A stretch of DNA of 64,000 nucleotides from Paenibacillus fonticola DSM 21315 (GCF_000381905.1 NZ_KB907276.1:1-64000); one strand, 5' to 3'; shown: positions 17,216-26,704, numbered from the stretch's first letter. Notes: generated by a model not told the origin, from the sequence alone. Numbers and translations are program-made.

Positions 17216-17262
17216 ACTGGATATATGCGGACACTGGGGACGCTAACTGGATATATGCGAGC

Positions 17263-17452
17263 CTAACGGACATAGGGGACGCTGTTTGTGAAATAACGAG
17301 ACATCTGAAGAGCTAACGGACCTACGTTCCGCTATTGACCCCAAAAGCCTGTTTATTGCAGTCCATTTGGTCGAATAGCGGAACCAGGGTCCGTAAGCAT
17401 AGCGAAAGAGGGTCTATTTCAACAAATAGCGGATCTCCTGTCCTTTAGCGGA
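17263..17452. repeat. Composite intergenic repeat element, copy 1
   Basis: Four ~24-base units: two of the form CTAACGGAC...CGCTATT at 17263 and 17312, then two inverted as AATAGCGGA...TCC at 17374 and 17425. Spacings are 49, 62 and 51 bases. A second copy with matching order and spacing lies at 47691-47877. Just before it the 12-mer CTGGATATATGC occurs twice (about 17217 and 17247). Confidence 0.75.
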
Positions 17453-17499
17453 TGACCAGCCCCACCAGTTCTGCCAATTCCATTACTTTCATCATTCTC

Positions 17500-17660
17500 A
17501 TCCGTTTCATCAGTCTCATTAGTCTCATAAGTCTCATAAGTCTCATAAGTCTCATTAGTCTCATTAGTCTCATCAGACTTTATCAGTCTTATCTCGTCAG
17601 TCTCGTCATTCTCATCAGACTCATTAGATTCATAAATCTTATAAGTCTTATCAGTCTTAC
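17500..17660. repeat. 10-bp tandem repeat (AGTCTCATTA type)
   Basis: About 15 variants of AGTCTCATAA / AGTCTCATTA / AGTCTTATC in tandem. A related tract, CTCACTAGT repeated, lies at 46917-46990. No gene is visible in either. Confidence 0.8.
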
Positions 17661-17730
17661 CAACCCATCCACACCACCCCCACCACTCTCACCAATTCCA
17701 CTAATCCCCAAACCGCCACCCTTTGAAGAT

Positions 17731-17782
17731 GAAGAGGCTGCCCTAAAAGTCAGTTTTTACTGACTTTTGGGACAGCCTCTTC
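17731..17782. terminator. Long hairpin beyond argS
   Basis: GAAGAGGCTG...AAAAGTCAGT pairs with ACTGACTTTT...CAGCCTCTTC with two mismatches and a 4-base T loop. It is about 125 bases past the argS stop and could terminate argS. Its near-perfect 24-bp stem is also what a small mobile or dispersed palindromic element would show. Confidence 0.6.
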
Positions 17783-17854
17783 AAACGGCCTGGCAGCGGA
17801 AGCCATCCGCCGCGGACCGGGCCAGGTCGGGCCGGGCCGGGCTTGGGGCTCACA

Positions 17855-17887
17855 CCACCGTACATGCGGCGAGTCCGCATACGGCGG
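17855..17887. other. Stem-loop ACCACCGTACATGCGG / CCGCATACGGCGGT
   Basis: A GC-rich stem-loop 20 bases past the argS stop, with a 5-base loop. It may be part of argS termination. The sequence recalls hairpins that often flank bacterial group II introns, but no intron is present here. Confidence 0.45.
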
Positions 17888-17906
17888 TTCCTGACCAATG
17901 GCTGCG

Positions 17907-19586
17907 TTACATGCGCTCTGGCGCGGATACGCCGATCAGCTTCAGCACATTGGCCAGCACGGTGCGCACGGCGCTGAGCAGCGCCAGCCGCGCAGCCGTC
18001 TGCGCCGCGTCCTCGGTGATTACGCGCTCGGCCTTGTAATAGCTGTGGAACAGCGCCGCCAGCTCATACACGTACCGCACCAGGCGGTGCGGTGCAAAGC
18101 TCTCGGCCGCCACGCCAATCTCTTCCGGCAGTTCGCCGATTTTGCGCAGCAAATCGAATTCATGCTCAGCGGTCAGCTTGCTAAGCTGCACCTCTGATAA
18201 TGCCGGAAGATCGATCCCCTGCTCCGCGGCCTGGCGAAAAATGCTGCAAATCCGCGCATGCGCGTACTGCACATAATACACCGGATTTTCATTCGATGCG
18301 GAAATCGCCAGATCCATGTCGAAATCGAGATGGGAGTCCATGCTCCGCATCGTAAAGAAATAGCGGATCGCATCAACGCCGACTTCATCCATCAGATCGA
18401 CCATCGTGACGGCTTTGCCTGTCCGTTTGGACATTTTTACCTTCTCACCGTCCTGGAATAGGCTGACCATTTGCGCGATCAATACGGTCAGCTTATCCGG
18501 ATCATATCCGAGCGCCTCCATGGCAGCTTTGACACGCGGAATATAACCATGATGGTCAGCGCCCCAAATGTTGATCATCCGATCGAAGCCCCGGTCGTAT
18601 TTGTTCCGGTGATAGGCGATATCCGGCGTCAAATAAGTATAGGTGCCATCATTTTTGACAAGCACGCGATCCTTGTCATCCCCGTATTGGGTTGATTTCA
18701 GCCATGTTGCCCCATCCTGCTCATAGGTTTGTCCCTTGGCCCGCAGCGCTTCCAACGAACGTTCGACCTGACCGTCGGTGTATAGGGACGTTTCGCTGAA
18801 CCAGACATCGAAGCCTACGCGGAAACGGTTCAAGTCACGCTTGATCTTCTCCAGTTCTTTGTCCAATCCGTATGTCCGGAGAAACGCCTCTCTCTCAGCG
18901 GGAGTCCGGGACAGCAAGCCATCCCCCTGCTCAGCTACAAGCTCCTTGGCGAATCCCTTAATGTCCTCACCATGATATCCATCCTCCGGCATCTCCACGT
19001 CCTGGCCAAGCTCCTGCAAATATCTGGCCTCAATCGACTTCACCAGATTGACAACCTGATTGCCGGCATCATTGATATAATACTCCCGCGTCACCTCATA
19101 TCCGGCAAAATCGAGCACATTGCACAAGGCGTCCCCGACAGCTGCCCCGCGCGCGTGCCCCAAGTGCAGGCTTCCGGTCGGATTGGCGCTGACGAACTCT
19201 ACCTGCACCTTCTTGCCCTGTCCGAGCGCAATGCGGCCATACTTTTCACCTTGTGCAAAGACCTGCTCCAATACCGGATACAGATAGCTCTTGCTTAAGA
19301 AAAAATTGATAAACCCCGGACCGGCAATTTCGGCACGCTCCACTCCTGCCTGCTCATAATCCAAATGCTTCAAAATTTCCTCCGCAATTTGACGAGGGTT
19401 CTTCTTGGCAATCCGCGTGAGCTGCATCGCGGCATTCGTGGCGAGATCTCCGTGCGCTTTATCCTTGGGCACTTCCAATACAACAGCAGGCACCTCTTCA
19501 CGAGCCGCTAGGCCTGCGGCGATGACCGCATTCAGGATCGCTTCTTTGACGGATTGATTAATTTGTTCTAACGGGTTAACTGTCAT
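17907..19586 (-). CDS. argS: Arginyl-tRNA synthetase
   Basis: 559 residues, class I. The N-terminal additional domain lies at about 1-90, the HIGH motif is HLGH at 141-144 in SANPTGSLHLGHARG, and the KMSKS motif is KVKMSKRTG in the middle third. The C-terminal helical anticodon domain ends in LIGVSAPERM, the usual end for this family. The ATG at 19586 has a strong AGGAGGAAAA site; the longer frame upstream is out. It follows ywiB with the stop one base before its start codon, so the two are translationally linked. Confidence 0.97.
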   Translation of the reverse strand: MTVNPLEQINQSVKEAILNAVIAAGLAAREEVPAVVLEVPKDKAHGDLATNAAMQLTRIAKKNPRQIAEEILKHLDYEQAGVERAEIAGPGFINFFLSKSYLYPVLEQVFAQGEKYGRIALGQGKKVQVEFVSANPTGSLHLGHARGAAVGDALCNVLDFAGYEVTREYYINDAGNQVVNLVKSIEARYLQELGQDVEMPEDGYHGEDIKGFAKELVAEQGDGLLSRTPAEREAFLRTYGLDKELEKIKRDLNRFRVGFDVWFSETSLYTDGQVERSLEALRAKGQTYEQDGATWLKSTQYGDDKDRVLVKNDGTYTYLTPDIAYHRNKYDRGFDRMINIWGADHHGYIPRVKAAMEALGYDPDKLTVLIAQMVSLFQDGEKVKMSKRTGKAVTMVDLMDEVGVDAIRYFFTMRSMDSHLDFDMDLAISASNENPVYYVQYAHARICSIFRQAAEQGIDLPALSEVQLSKLTAEHEFDLLRKIGELPEEIGVAAESFAPHRLVRYVYELAALFHSYYKAERVITEDAAQTAARLALLSAVRTVLANVLKLIGVSAPERM

Positions 19587-19587
19587 A

Positions 19588-20013
19588 TTAATTTTCCTCC
19601 TGTATATGTAAACTGATTGCAAAATGTCCGGTCATTTCTTCATGCACAAGCAAGCCATACTCCCAGGTCACGGTTCCATAGGGGCCTTTCAGACGAACCT
19701 CCAGCCGGCTCGTATCTGTAGACAGATTAAACCTCGTATACGGAGAACGGTAGAATCCCGGCAAGCGCTTGCCCTGCTGGAACGTCTGCTCCGACTCCAC
19801 TTCACCGTGGCGCATCACTTTGAGCTCGTCCGGCGATATTTTGACTGTGGCGCGTGTAATTCCCCCCGTTGGTCCATGCTCAGGCTCGACGTATCTAATA
19901 TAGACTGAATTCCCCTTGATCAGGGACTCGCCTTTAATTCGCTGCTCCGATACCTCATCGCCATCGCCCTGACGGCTGTTGATGACGATGACAGCGGGAT
20001 TCCATTCCGGCAT
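19588..20013 (-). CDS. ywiB: DUF1934 (YwiB-like) beta-barrel protein
   Basis: About 141 residues from the ATG at 20013, which follows GAGAGGATAGG; an ATG at 20031 is the alternative. Strand-rich, with RLPGFYRSPYTRFNLSTDT and the C-terminal LLVHEEMTGHFAISLHI that define DUF1934, a small calycin-like barrel of unknown function. It is paired with argS in many Bacilli. Stop TAA and the argS ATG are one base apart. Confidence 0.85.
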   Translation of the reverse strand: MPEWNPAVIVINSRQGDGDEVSEQRIKGESLIKGNSVYIRYVEPEHGPTGGITRATVKISPDELKVMRHGEVESEQTFQQGKRLPGFYRSPYTRFNLSTDTSRLEVRLKGPYGTVTWEYGLLVHEEMTGHFAISLHIQEEN

Positions 20014-20535
20014 CCTATCCTCTCCATCCATTTAAGGCTTAACTCAACTTAAGCCTAATCTCAACATTTTCTTATTGTACTACTATATCCAGTTCACCGG
20101 TGCAATTCAATATTTGAGGTGATAAACCATCTTCGCCCTATTGGCAAAACAGAGAGCATTGAAAAAAAACAGAGAGCGGCTCATGATGGATCAGCCGGAG
20201 AAAAGGTGAAGCCCTCAGAGCAGCTTATGCTGGATCAGCCGGAGAAAAGTCGAAGACCGCGCTTCACTGAAACGCTGAAAATCCGCCCAACAGAAAAAAC
20301 CCCGCCAACTGGCAGCGAGGTCACTTATTATTTTGCCACGTAGCCGGCTCCTTCTATAAAGCGCGGCAATTGTGAATGGTGGCATTATGTGGTTTAACAG
20401 CCATGCCGCAGAAGCCTGCAATAAAAACGCAAGCCTTGTCAGGCTTTCAGCATATATGGGGCCACAGCCTGCTTTATGGCAGGACAATTTGTCAGAGTAT
20501 GCCGGACAAATCGTTAGAGCGTATAAGACAAATCG
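20014..20535. other. Intergenic region with short direct repeats and a terminator
   Basis: A 19-base direct repeat (TGGATCAGCCGGAGAAAAG) starts at 20187 and 20231. Near 20480-20535 the motif GACAAATCGTTA is repeated twice. A 74-codon frame at 20119-20343 (+) has no family resemblance and is not called. Confidence 0.5.
20297..20330 (-). terminator. Terminator on the minus strand
   Basis: Minus strand CCTCGCTGCCAG / TTGGCGGGG followed by TTTTTT. It lies about 200 bases past the membrane-anchored protein gene at 20536. Confidence 0.7.
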
Positions 20536-21552
20536 TTAAAGCGGCTGGCTGAGCACCATGTATTTGACCTTAGAGTTATCGTAGTAAAGATGAAACCGGA
20601 AGTAGTCCCCGGATTTGTAGCTCCATATACTCGGAAGCGTGCTGGCCTCAGCATCCAGCCTGTTATCTACTTCCTGGGGAGTTAAGCCTACTTTGACTCC
20701 GTCAGGCGTCTCATGAGTACTGTCACTAAATACAATTTGATTGTACAGGTATAGAACACCCGCCTTGTACTTGGCTACCTTTCTGACCTCGCCGCTTGCG
20801 TAATCGTAATAAGGAATTTCCCATTCGGCTTCCTCATTTTTGAGGCGGTCCTCCCACTGAGCATAGATCAGGCCATCTACAGCGATTTTCTCCCTATCTA
20901 CCCCCTGCGGCTCGGTCAGGACACCCTGCTCCATTTCCTGCCTGATCCTCTGCTCCAAGGCTGCAAATACGCCCAGCTCCGAGTCAGGCTTAAGCAGATC
21001 ATGCATCAGCAGCATAACCTGGTCATTTGCATAATAAGCCTTGCCTTCTGCTGCAATTGCGTTGCTCTCCAAATAATAAGGCAGTTCGATCACCTGATCA
21101 TTGTTCAAATTAAACTGCAGCACAGTCCGTTCTGCGAAAGAAGGCACTTCCGTCACAGCGGCCTGCATATCCGTAAAGCGCAAAGACTGCAGCAGGACCT
21201 CCTTCCGTTCAGAAGGGACCTTTTTCTTCGCTCCTCCGTGGACTACAGAGACAGACTTCACCTCATCCTCCGTAAAAGGAAGGTAGTCGAGCAGATAAGG
21301 GGAAACGGCCTCCTCACTGCTTGACTCTTCAGTCTGCTCGGAAGGGGGCGGTGACACGACCGGCTCGGCGTTATGAAATTCCAGGGACGGGTCGGATCCC
21401 GGGGAGTTTTGGGCATCGCTTTCGCCCATTGTCTCGACCGGATTCGACTGGTCTTGTTGCTGCAATTTAAAAATACCGACAATGAAAATCGCCGCCAGCA
21501 CAATCAGCATCCCTGCCAGTAAATAGCCTTTTCGTTTGTTCTTATTGTTCAT
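20536..21552 (-). CDS. Membrane-anchored hypothetical protein
   Basis: 338 residues. A basic N-terminus (NNKNKRKG) is followed by a single membrane segment at about 10-29, then a disordered Ser/Pro/Glu linker (to about 85) and a ~250-residue extracellular domain. I do not recognise the domain. The C-terminal part has a WSYKSGDYFRFHLYYD strand pattern, suggesting an alpha/beta fold. It stands alone, with a terminator downstream. It could be a wall-facing or sensory protein, but nothing in the sequence fixes its job. Confidence 0.6.
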   Translation of the reverse strand: MNNKNKRKGYLLAGMLIVLAAIFIVGIFKLQQQDQSNPVETMGESDAQNSPGSDPSLEFHNAEPVVSPPPSEQTEESSSEEAVSPYLLDYLPFTEDEVKSVSVVHGGAKKKVPSERKEVLLQSLRFTDMQAAVTEVPSFAERTVLQFNLNNDQVIELPYYLESNAIAAEGKAYYANDQVMLLMHDLLKPDSELGVFAALEQRIRQEMEQGVLTEPQGVDREKIAVDGLIYAQWEDRLKNEEAEWEIPYYDYASGEVRKVAKYKAGVLYLYNQIVFSDSTHETPDGVKVGLTPQEVDNRLDAEASTLPSIWSYKSGDYFRFHLYYDNSKVKYMVLSQPL

Positions 21553-21751
21553 TGTTCCTCCTTGGGTAGAGCGTATAACACGTATTAAGACGATATCAAT
21601 GAAATATTATTTCAAATTCCAAGTGATTAGACGCATCAACCCGGTAAAAGTTGCCATAATTTCTCGCTCGCCATAAAAACAGTGCTTTCTTCCCACAGCA
21701 AATTATTCAGCTCCGCTGAAAACTTATAAATTCTATAATCTCAATAACCTA

Positions 21752-21788
21752 CAAAAAATGCCCTGCAGCGCATAGCACGGCAAGGCAT
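21752..21788 (-). terminator. Terminator after speB
   Basis: Minus strand ATGCCTTGC pairs with GCAGGGCAT and is followed by TTTTTTG. It ends the speE-speB transcript. The rest of 21553-21903 shows no gene. Confidence 0.7.
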
Positions 21789-21903
21789 AGCAGCGTAACT
21801 TGGAATAACATGACGCAGCAAAGCACATTAGAGTGCATTATTATATTTTCATGTTTAATAACCGATCTAGCTACGGGCCTCTACTGCTAGCTAGGACGCT
21901 CCA

Positions 21904-22773
21904 CTACTTCACAAAGCCAAGCAGCATTTCACGGATCAGCTTCGCCGCGACAATCTGTGTTTGCTCTGTAGGATCATAGATCGGGGCGACCTCTACCAAA
22001 TCGCAGCCCACGACGTTCACATCGGATCTCGCAATCAAATGAACCGCTTGAAGCAGCTCCTTCGAGGTGATTCCGCCAGCCTCAGCCGTACCTGTACCCG
22101 GGGCGCAGGACGGATCGAGCACGTCGATATCGATCGTCACGTACACCGGACGCGAGCCCATCTTCGGCAGCTCGGTCTTCAACGGCACAGCTACCTCGAA
22201 CGGGTGGAAGTTGATATTTTGCCGCCCGTAGAGGAATTCTTCCTTCGAGCCGGAACGGATGCCGAATTGGTAAATGTTCTTGCCGCCCATCAATTCAGCC
22301 GCTTTGCGAATCGGCGTAGAATGGGACAGCGGCTCGCCTTCATATTGATCGCGAAGATCGGCATGCGCGTCGATATGAATGACGGCCAGGTCCGGATATT
22401 GCTCATACATCGCCTGAATGACCGGCCAGCTAACGAGGTGCTCCCCGCCCAAACCGATCGGGAACTTGCCGTCCTTCAGCAAACCGCGAACATAGTCGCC
22501 GATCACATCAAGACTGCGGGCCGCGTTGCCGAAAGGCAGCAATAGATCCCCCGCGTCGAAATATGTTTCATCCAAAATGCTTTTATCCAAATAAGGACTG
22601 TACTCCTCCAGCCCGACTGAAGCCTGGCGGATCCGCGCAGGGCCAAACCGTGAGCCGGGACGGTAGCTGACGGTGTAATCCATCGGCATCCCGTAGATGA
22701 CGGCTTTGGCGTCTTCATACGATTCCGAGCTGCAAATAAACACGTTTCCCGAATAAGCCTGATCCAGTTTCAT
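21904..22773 (-). CDS. speB: Agmatinase (agmatine ureohydrolase)
   Basis: 289 residues, ureohydrolase family. Manganese ligands are visible as H112 (GGEHLVSW), D135/H137/D139 (DAHADLRD) and D215/D217 (TIDIDVLDPSCAPGTG). It hydrolyses agmatine to putrescine and urea. The gene follows speE by 14 bases, and together they turn agmatine into spermidine, as in B. subtilis speE-speB. An arginine decarboxylase is not in the window. Confidence 0.94.
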   Translation of the reverse strand: MKLDQAYSGNVFICSSESYEDAKAVIYGMPMDYTVSYRPGSRFGPARIRQASVGLEEYSPYLDKSILDETYFDAGDLLLPFGNAARSLDVIGDYVRGLLKDGKFPIGLGGEHLVSWPVIQAMYEQYPDLAVIHIDAHADLRDQYEGEPLSHSTPIRKAAELMGGKNIYQFGIRSGSKEEFLYGRQNINFHPFEVAVPLKTELPKMGSRPVYVTIDIDVLDPSCAPGTGTAEAGGITSKELLQAVHLIARSDVNVVGCDLVEVAPIYDPTEQTQIVAAKLIREMLLGFVK

Positions 22774-22787
22774 CGCCGCACTCCCCC

Positions 22788-23615
22788 TTATTTCACGAGA
22801 TCTTCTACGAACTTAGGCAGCACGAATGCAGCTTTGTGCAGTCGCGGCGAATAGTACTTCGTGTCGATCTCCGGAATTTGGGCTTCATCCACTTGAAGCG
22901 GGTCATAGGTTTTGCTGCCCATCGTAAAGGTCCACAGCCCACTTGGATACGTTGGGATGTTAGCACCATACACGCGGACGATCGGGAAAATTTCCTTGAC
23001 GTCTTTGTTCACTTTCTGAATCAAATCGGCCTTGAACCAAGGGTTATCAGTCTGTGCTACAAAAATGCCGTCTTCCTTCAGCGCTTCGTAAATCCCTTGG
23101 TAGAAGCCGCGCTCAAACAATGGAGCCGCCGGGCCTACAGGCTCCGTCGAATCAACCATGATTACGTCGTACTTATTTTTGCTCTGAATAATATGCATAT
23201 AGCCGTCATTCACTTGAACCTCAACCCGAGGGTTATCCAGCTCACAGGCGATTTCCGGCAAATATTTTTTCGAATATTCAATCACTTTCCCATCAATATC
23301 AACAAGAACAGCCTTCTCCACCTTAGGGTGCTTCATAATTTCGCGTATAACGCCGCCGTCACCACCGCCGACAACAAGCACATGCTTCGGATCTGGGTGC
23401 GTAAACAACGCTGGATGGGCTACCATCTCATGGTATACAAATTCATCCTTCACCGTCGTCATGACCATATCGTCAAGCACCAGCATTCGTCCAAACTCTT
23501 CGGTATCAATGATCGCTAAATCTTGAAAATCCGTCTGCTCTCTCACCAATGTCTCCCGAATTTTTGCCGTAATGCCAAAGACGGGCGTCTGTTTCTCCGT
23601 AAACCACAATTCCAT
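22788..23615 (-). CDS. speE: Spermidine synthase
   Basis: 276 residues from the ATG at 23615, which follows AAGAAGGG; this gives the exact length of the B. subtilis enzyme. The Rossmann glycine motif GGGDGG lies at 83-88, VDSTEPVGPA carries the catalytic aspartate, and YPSGLWTF closes the substrate pocket. It transfers aminopropyl from decarboxylated SAM to putrescine. It is first in the speE-speB operon. Confidence 0.95.
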   Translation of the reverse strand: MELWFTEKQTPVFGITAKIRETLVREQTDFQDLAIIDTEEFGRMLVLDDMVMTTVKDEFVYHEMVAHPALFTHPDPKHVLVVGGGDGGVIREIMKHPKVEKAVLVDIDGKVIEYSKKYLPEIACELDNPRVEVQVNDGYMHIIQSKNKYDVIMVDSTEPVGPAAPLFERGFYQGIYEALKEDGIFVAQTDNPWFKADLIQKVNKDVKEIFPIVRVYGANIPTYPSGLWTFTMGSKTYDPLQVDEAQIPEIDTKYYSPRLHKAAFVLPKFVEDLVK

Positions 23616-23894
23616 CGTATAACCCTTCTTTCCGTTAGAATAGTGTTTAGCCGTCATATTAACCCATACCGGAGGCCGGGGGCTGTCCAGATTCACTTCT
23701 TGCAAAGTTTCTCTTCCTATTGTACCAAACATGTTTGATTATATTAAAACAAGGTGAAAATGCAACTGTTTGCGTAAATCTTTGATTGTGGCCAGAAGCG
23801 ATTGTGCTGCCTATGAATATCTCCCCTAAATTTTCCCATACTTAACAATAGCTCATTCATGCGAAAAGTGACGAAAAAGGGAGGGTTCAATGCC

Positions 23895-25946
23895 ATGCAG
23901 CGACTTATCCGAAGCAGCAGACGGGGGCGCCGTCGCGGGAAACTGTTATTCAAGCTGATACTGATTTGCTGTGTTACTGGACTCATTGCTTTCAGTGCAC
24001 TCCTGTTCTATTTATACCAGACCGACCTTCCCCTGGCGGACTCCGATCGGAACTCACAGCTGCTTAGCCGGCAGGGAGAGGCGATTGCCGTCTTCTCCAG
24101 CACCGATAGAAACCGCTCAGACGTATCGCTGGATGAAATATCGCCGTATTTGATTCAAGCCACTTTAGCAGTAGAAGACCGGAATTTTTTTGAGCATTTC
24201 GGTTTTGATATAAAAGGAATGGGCCGGGCCCTGCTCGTTAATATAAAGGAAATGAACAAAGTACAAGGAGCCAGTACACTGACGCAGCAACTCGCGCGAA
24301 ATCTGTATTTGTCCCATGAGCGAACGTGGTCCCGCAAGTTTAAGGAAGCAATGTACACAGCACAGCTGGAAATGAAGTTCGATAAGGATAAAATTCTGCG
24401 CATGTATTTGAATGAAATATATTACGGGCACGGTGCTTACGGAATTGAGGCGGCGGCGCAAATGTATTTCGGCAAGCCCGCCAAGCAGTTAAGCCTGGCT
24501 GAGAGCGCCATGCTGGCAGGGGTACCGAAGGGGCCTACTTATTATTCCCCTTTTAATCAGATGAAGAACGCCAAAGACCGGCAGCGCCTCGTGCTGGGGG
24601 CCTTGGTCGAGATGGGGAATATTACCCGGAAGCAAGCCGATCAGGCCTATGATGAAATGCTGTATTTCCAATCCCCGAAGCTGCGGACGGCCGGAGACAA
24701 GGCTCCTTATTTTCGCGACTATGTCAGGAATGTCGTCATTAATGAGCTTGGCTTCGATGAAAGTCTGCTTGAGCATGGCGGGCTGAAAATATACACCACC
24801 TTGGATATGGAGGCACAGGAGGCCGCTGAACTTGCCGTGGCAAGCGAACTGAAGAGTGCGCCGGATTTGGAGGCCGCCCTGATCTCGATCGACCCCCGCA
24901 ACGGCCATATCAAAGCGCTCGTCGGCGGGAAAAATTATGTACAGAGCCAATACAACCATGTGTTCGCCACCACCCGCCAGCCTGGCTCCACCTTTAAGCC
25001 CATTATGTATTTGTCGGCCCTGGCTTCTCACAAAATGACCGGTGCAAGCAAATTTTCCAGTCAGCCGACCCTGTTTCACTATGACAATAACCGGAAGACG
25101 TACAGCCCTAAAAATTTTGGCGATAAATATTTGGGGGACATCGATATGCGTCAAGCCATTGCTGCGTCGGACAATATTTATGCCGTCAATACGATCCTGA
25201 CCGTCGGAGCCGAGCAGGTGATCGAGCTTAGCCGGCGCATGGGCATTACGAGCCCGCTGAATGCCGTTCCTTCCCTGGCGCTCGGCACGTCGCCCGTCAG
25301 TCCGTTCGAGATGGCCACGGCCTTCGGCGTGATCAGCAATCAAGGGAAACAGGTCAAGCCGGTTGCCGTACTGAAAATTACCGATGACCAAGACCGGGTA
25401 TTATATGAAGCTCCCCCGGCAGTGACGGAGCAGGTCGTGGAGCCTGCCGCAGCCTATGTGCTGACACATTTGCTGGAGAGCGTATTTGAGGCCGGGGGAA
25501 CTGGGAACCGGGTATCGGCGGACATCAAGCGTCCGGTTGCCGGGAAGACGGGCACAACAAGCACCGATGCCTGGCTGGTGGGATTCACTCCCGAGCTCTC
25601 CACTGCGGTCTGGGTCGGTTACGATAAGGGAAAGACGCTGGGGACAGCCGAGTCACGGAAGGCAGCGCCCATCTTCGCGAAATTTACAGAAAAGGCGCTG
25701 GAGAAAGTTCCCCCAAAAATTTTTCCGATTCCCGATGGGGTAGTCAGCGTATATCTCGACCCTAAAACTGGTCTGCTTGCGACTGAAGATTGCCCGGACA
25801 AAAAATTGGAAGTGTTCATCCAGGGCACCGAGCCGACGGAAGCCTGCAGCGAGCACGGAGAGAAACAACCTGAGCCGCTTCCGGTGGAAGACAAGCAAGA
25901 GAGCCGCTCTTGGTGGAGTGATCTGAAGCGCTGGTGGATGGACTAG
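23895..25946 (+). CDS. Class A penicillin-binding protein (PBP1A/PbpG type)
   Basis: 683 residues. Basic cytoplasmic N-terminus (RSSRRGRRRGK), membrane anchor at about 17-41, GT51 glycosyltransferase with EDRNFFEH at 94-101, then transpeptidase motifs S365-TFK, SDN at 425-427 and KTG at 551-553. It both polymerises and cross-links peptidoglycan. I use the ATG at 23895, ten bases after GGGAGGG, rather than the upstream ATG at 23859. The position next to speE matches B. subtilis pbpG (ywhE), a sporulation PBP, so a role in spore wall synthesis is possible. Confidence 0.92.
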   Translation: MQRLIRSSRRGRRRGKLLFKLILICCVTGLIAFSALLFYLYQTDLPLADSDRNSQLLSRQGEAIAVFSSTDRNRSDVSLDEISPYLIQATLAVEDRNFFEHFGFDIKGMGRALLVNIKEMNKVQGASTLTQQLARNLYLSHERTWSRKFKEAMYTAQLEMKFDKDKILRMYLNEIYYGHGAYGIEAAAQMYFGKPAKQLSLAESAMLAGVPKGPTYYSPFNQMKNAKDRQRLVLGALVEMGNITRKQADQAYDEMLYFQSPKLRTAGDKAPYFRDYVRNVVINELGFDESLLEHGGLKIYTTLDMEAQEAAELAVASELKSAPDLEAALISIDPRNGHIKALVGGKNYVQSQYNHVFATTRQPGSTFKPIMYLSALASHKMTGASKFSSQPTLFHYDNNRKTYSPKNFGDKYLGDIDMRQAIAASDNIYAVNTILTVGAEQVIELSRRMGITSPLNAVPSLALGTSPVSPFEMATAFGVISNQGKQVKPVAVLKITDDQDRVLYEAPPAVTEQVVEPAAAYVLTHLLESVFEAGGTGNRVSADIKRPVAGKTGTTSTDAWLVGFTPELSTAVWVGYDKGKTLGTAESRKAAPIFAKFTEKALEKVPPKIFPIPDGVVSVYLDPKTGLLATEDCPDKKLEVFIQGTEPTEACSEHGEKQPEPLPVEDKQESRSWWSDLKRWWMD

Positions 25947-26035
25947 CCGCAAAGTATTCTGTAACATAGGAAGTATCTTTATTACAATACTTATTACGGT
26001 ACTTATTACAGATCAAGACAAGGAGAGCTTCGACG

Positions 26036-26704
26036 ATGAGCTTCGCATCTGATCAATATTATGAGGGAGCACCGCTGCCCCGGGCATTTTATGAGCTACC
26101 GGCTCTGGAGGCGGCTCCCCGCTTGCTTGGGCATACGCTCGTGCGCCGCACAGAAGATGGAGAGATTCGCTGCCGCATAGTCGAGACAGAGAGCTACGGA
26201 GGAGTGCAGGACAAAGGAAGCCATGCCTTTAACGGGCGGAGAACGGCCAGAACGGAAATTATGTTTGGCGAAGGGGGCGTGGCTTACATTTATTTAATCT
26301 ACGGCATGTATCACTGCCTCAACGTCGTCACCGGAACAGAAAACGATCCACAGGCTGTGCTCATTCGTGCGGTGGAGCCTCTGACTGCACGGGATGAAGC
26401 CATGATGCGCCATCACCGCGGGGCCGCGGCAAGGAGACCTGTGGATTTATCTGGAGGTCCGGGCAAGCTGTGCCGCGGACTGCGTATCGACAAATCTTTG
26501 AACGGCCAATCTCTGGCCGATCAGGGCGGCCCTCTCTGGATTGAGGCAGGAAAGCCGCTGAGAAGCGAGGACATCATGCAGTCCCCCCGGATCAATATCG
26601 CCTATGCGGAGGAATATGCCGCCAAGCCTTGGCGCTTCTTCGTGAAGGACAACCCGTATGTCCCACTCCTCGATAAGAACATAAGCAGGTACAAACCATC
26701 ATAG
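26036..26704 (+). CDS. 3-methyladenine DNA glycosylase (AAG/Mpg family)
   Basis: 222 residues. RRTEDGEIRCRIVETESYGGVQDKGSHAFNG at about 35-65 contains the catalytic glutamate of the AAG fold; YIYLIYGMYHCLNVVTG and DLSGGPGKLCRGL are the other family signatures. It removes alkylated purines by flipping the base. The ATG follows AAGGAGAGCTTCG. It is a single-gene unit with its own terminator. Confidence 0.93.
   Translation: MSFASDQYYEGAPLPRAFYELPALEAAPRLLGHTLVRRTEDGEIRCRIVETESYGGVQDKGSHAFNGRRTARTEIMFGEGGVAYIYLIYGMYHCLNVVTGTENDPQAVLIRAVEPLTARDEAMMRHHRGAAARRPVDLSGGPGKLCRGLRIDKSLNGQSLADQGGPLWIEAGKPLRSEDIMQSPRINIAYAEEYAAKPWRFFVKDNPYVPLLDKNISRYKPS

Noticed and set aside
16860..17273. 137-codon Pro/Ser/His-rich frame
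   Set aside because: It is only the translation of the tandem repeat tract on one strand; all frames there are open because of the repeats.
20119..20343. 74-codon plus-strand frame
   Set aside because: Consists of a short direct repeat and terminator sequence, no start signal.
24489..25391. 300-codon open frame opposite the PBP gene
   Set aside because: It lies wholly antisense to conserved PBP motifs, has no ribosome-binding site and no family pattern. It is a shadow of a GC-rich gene.
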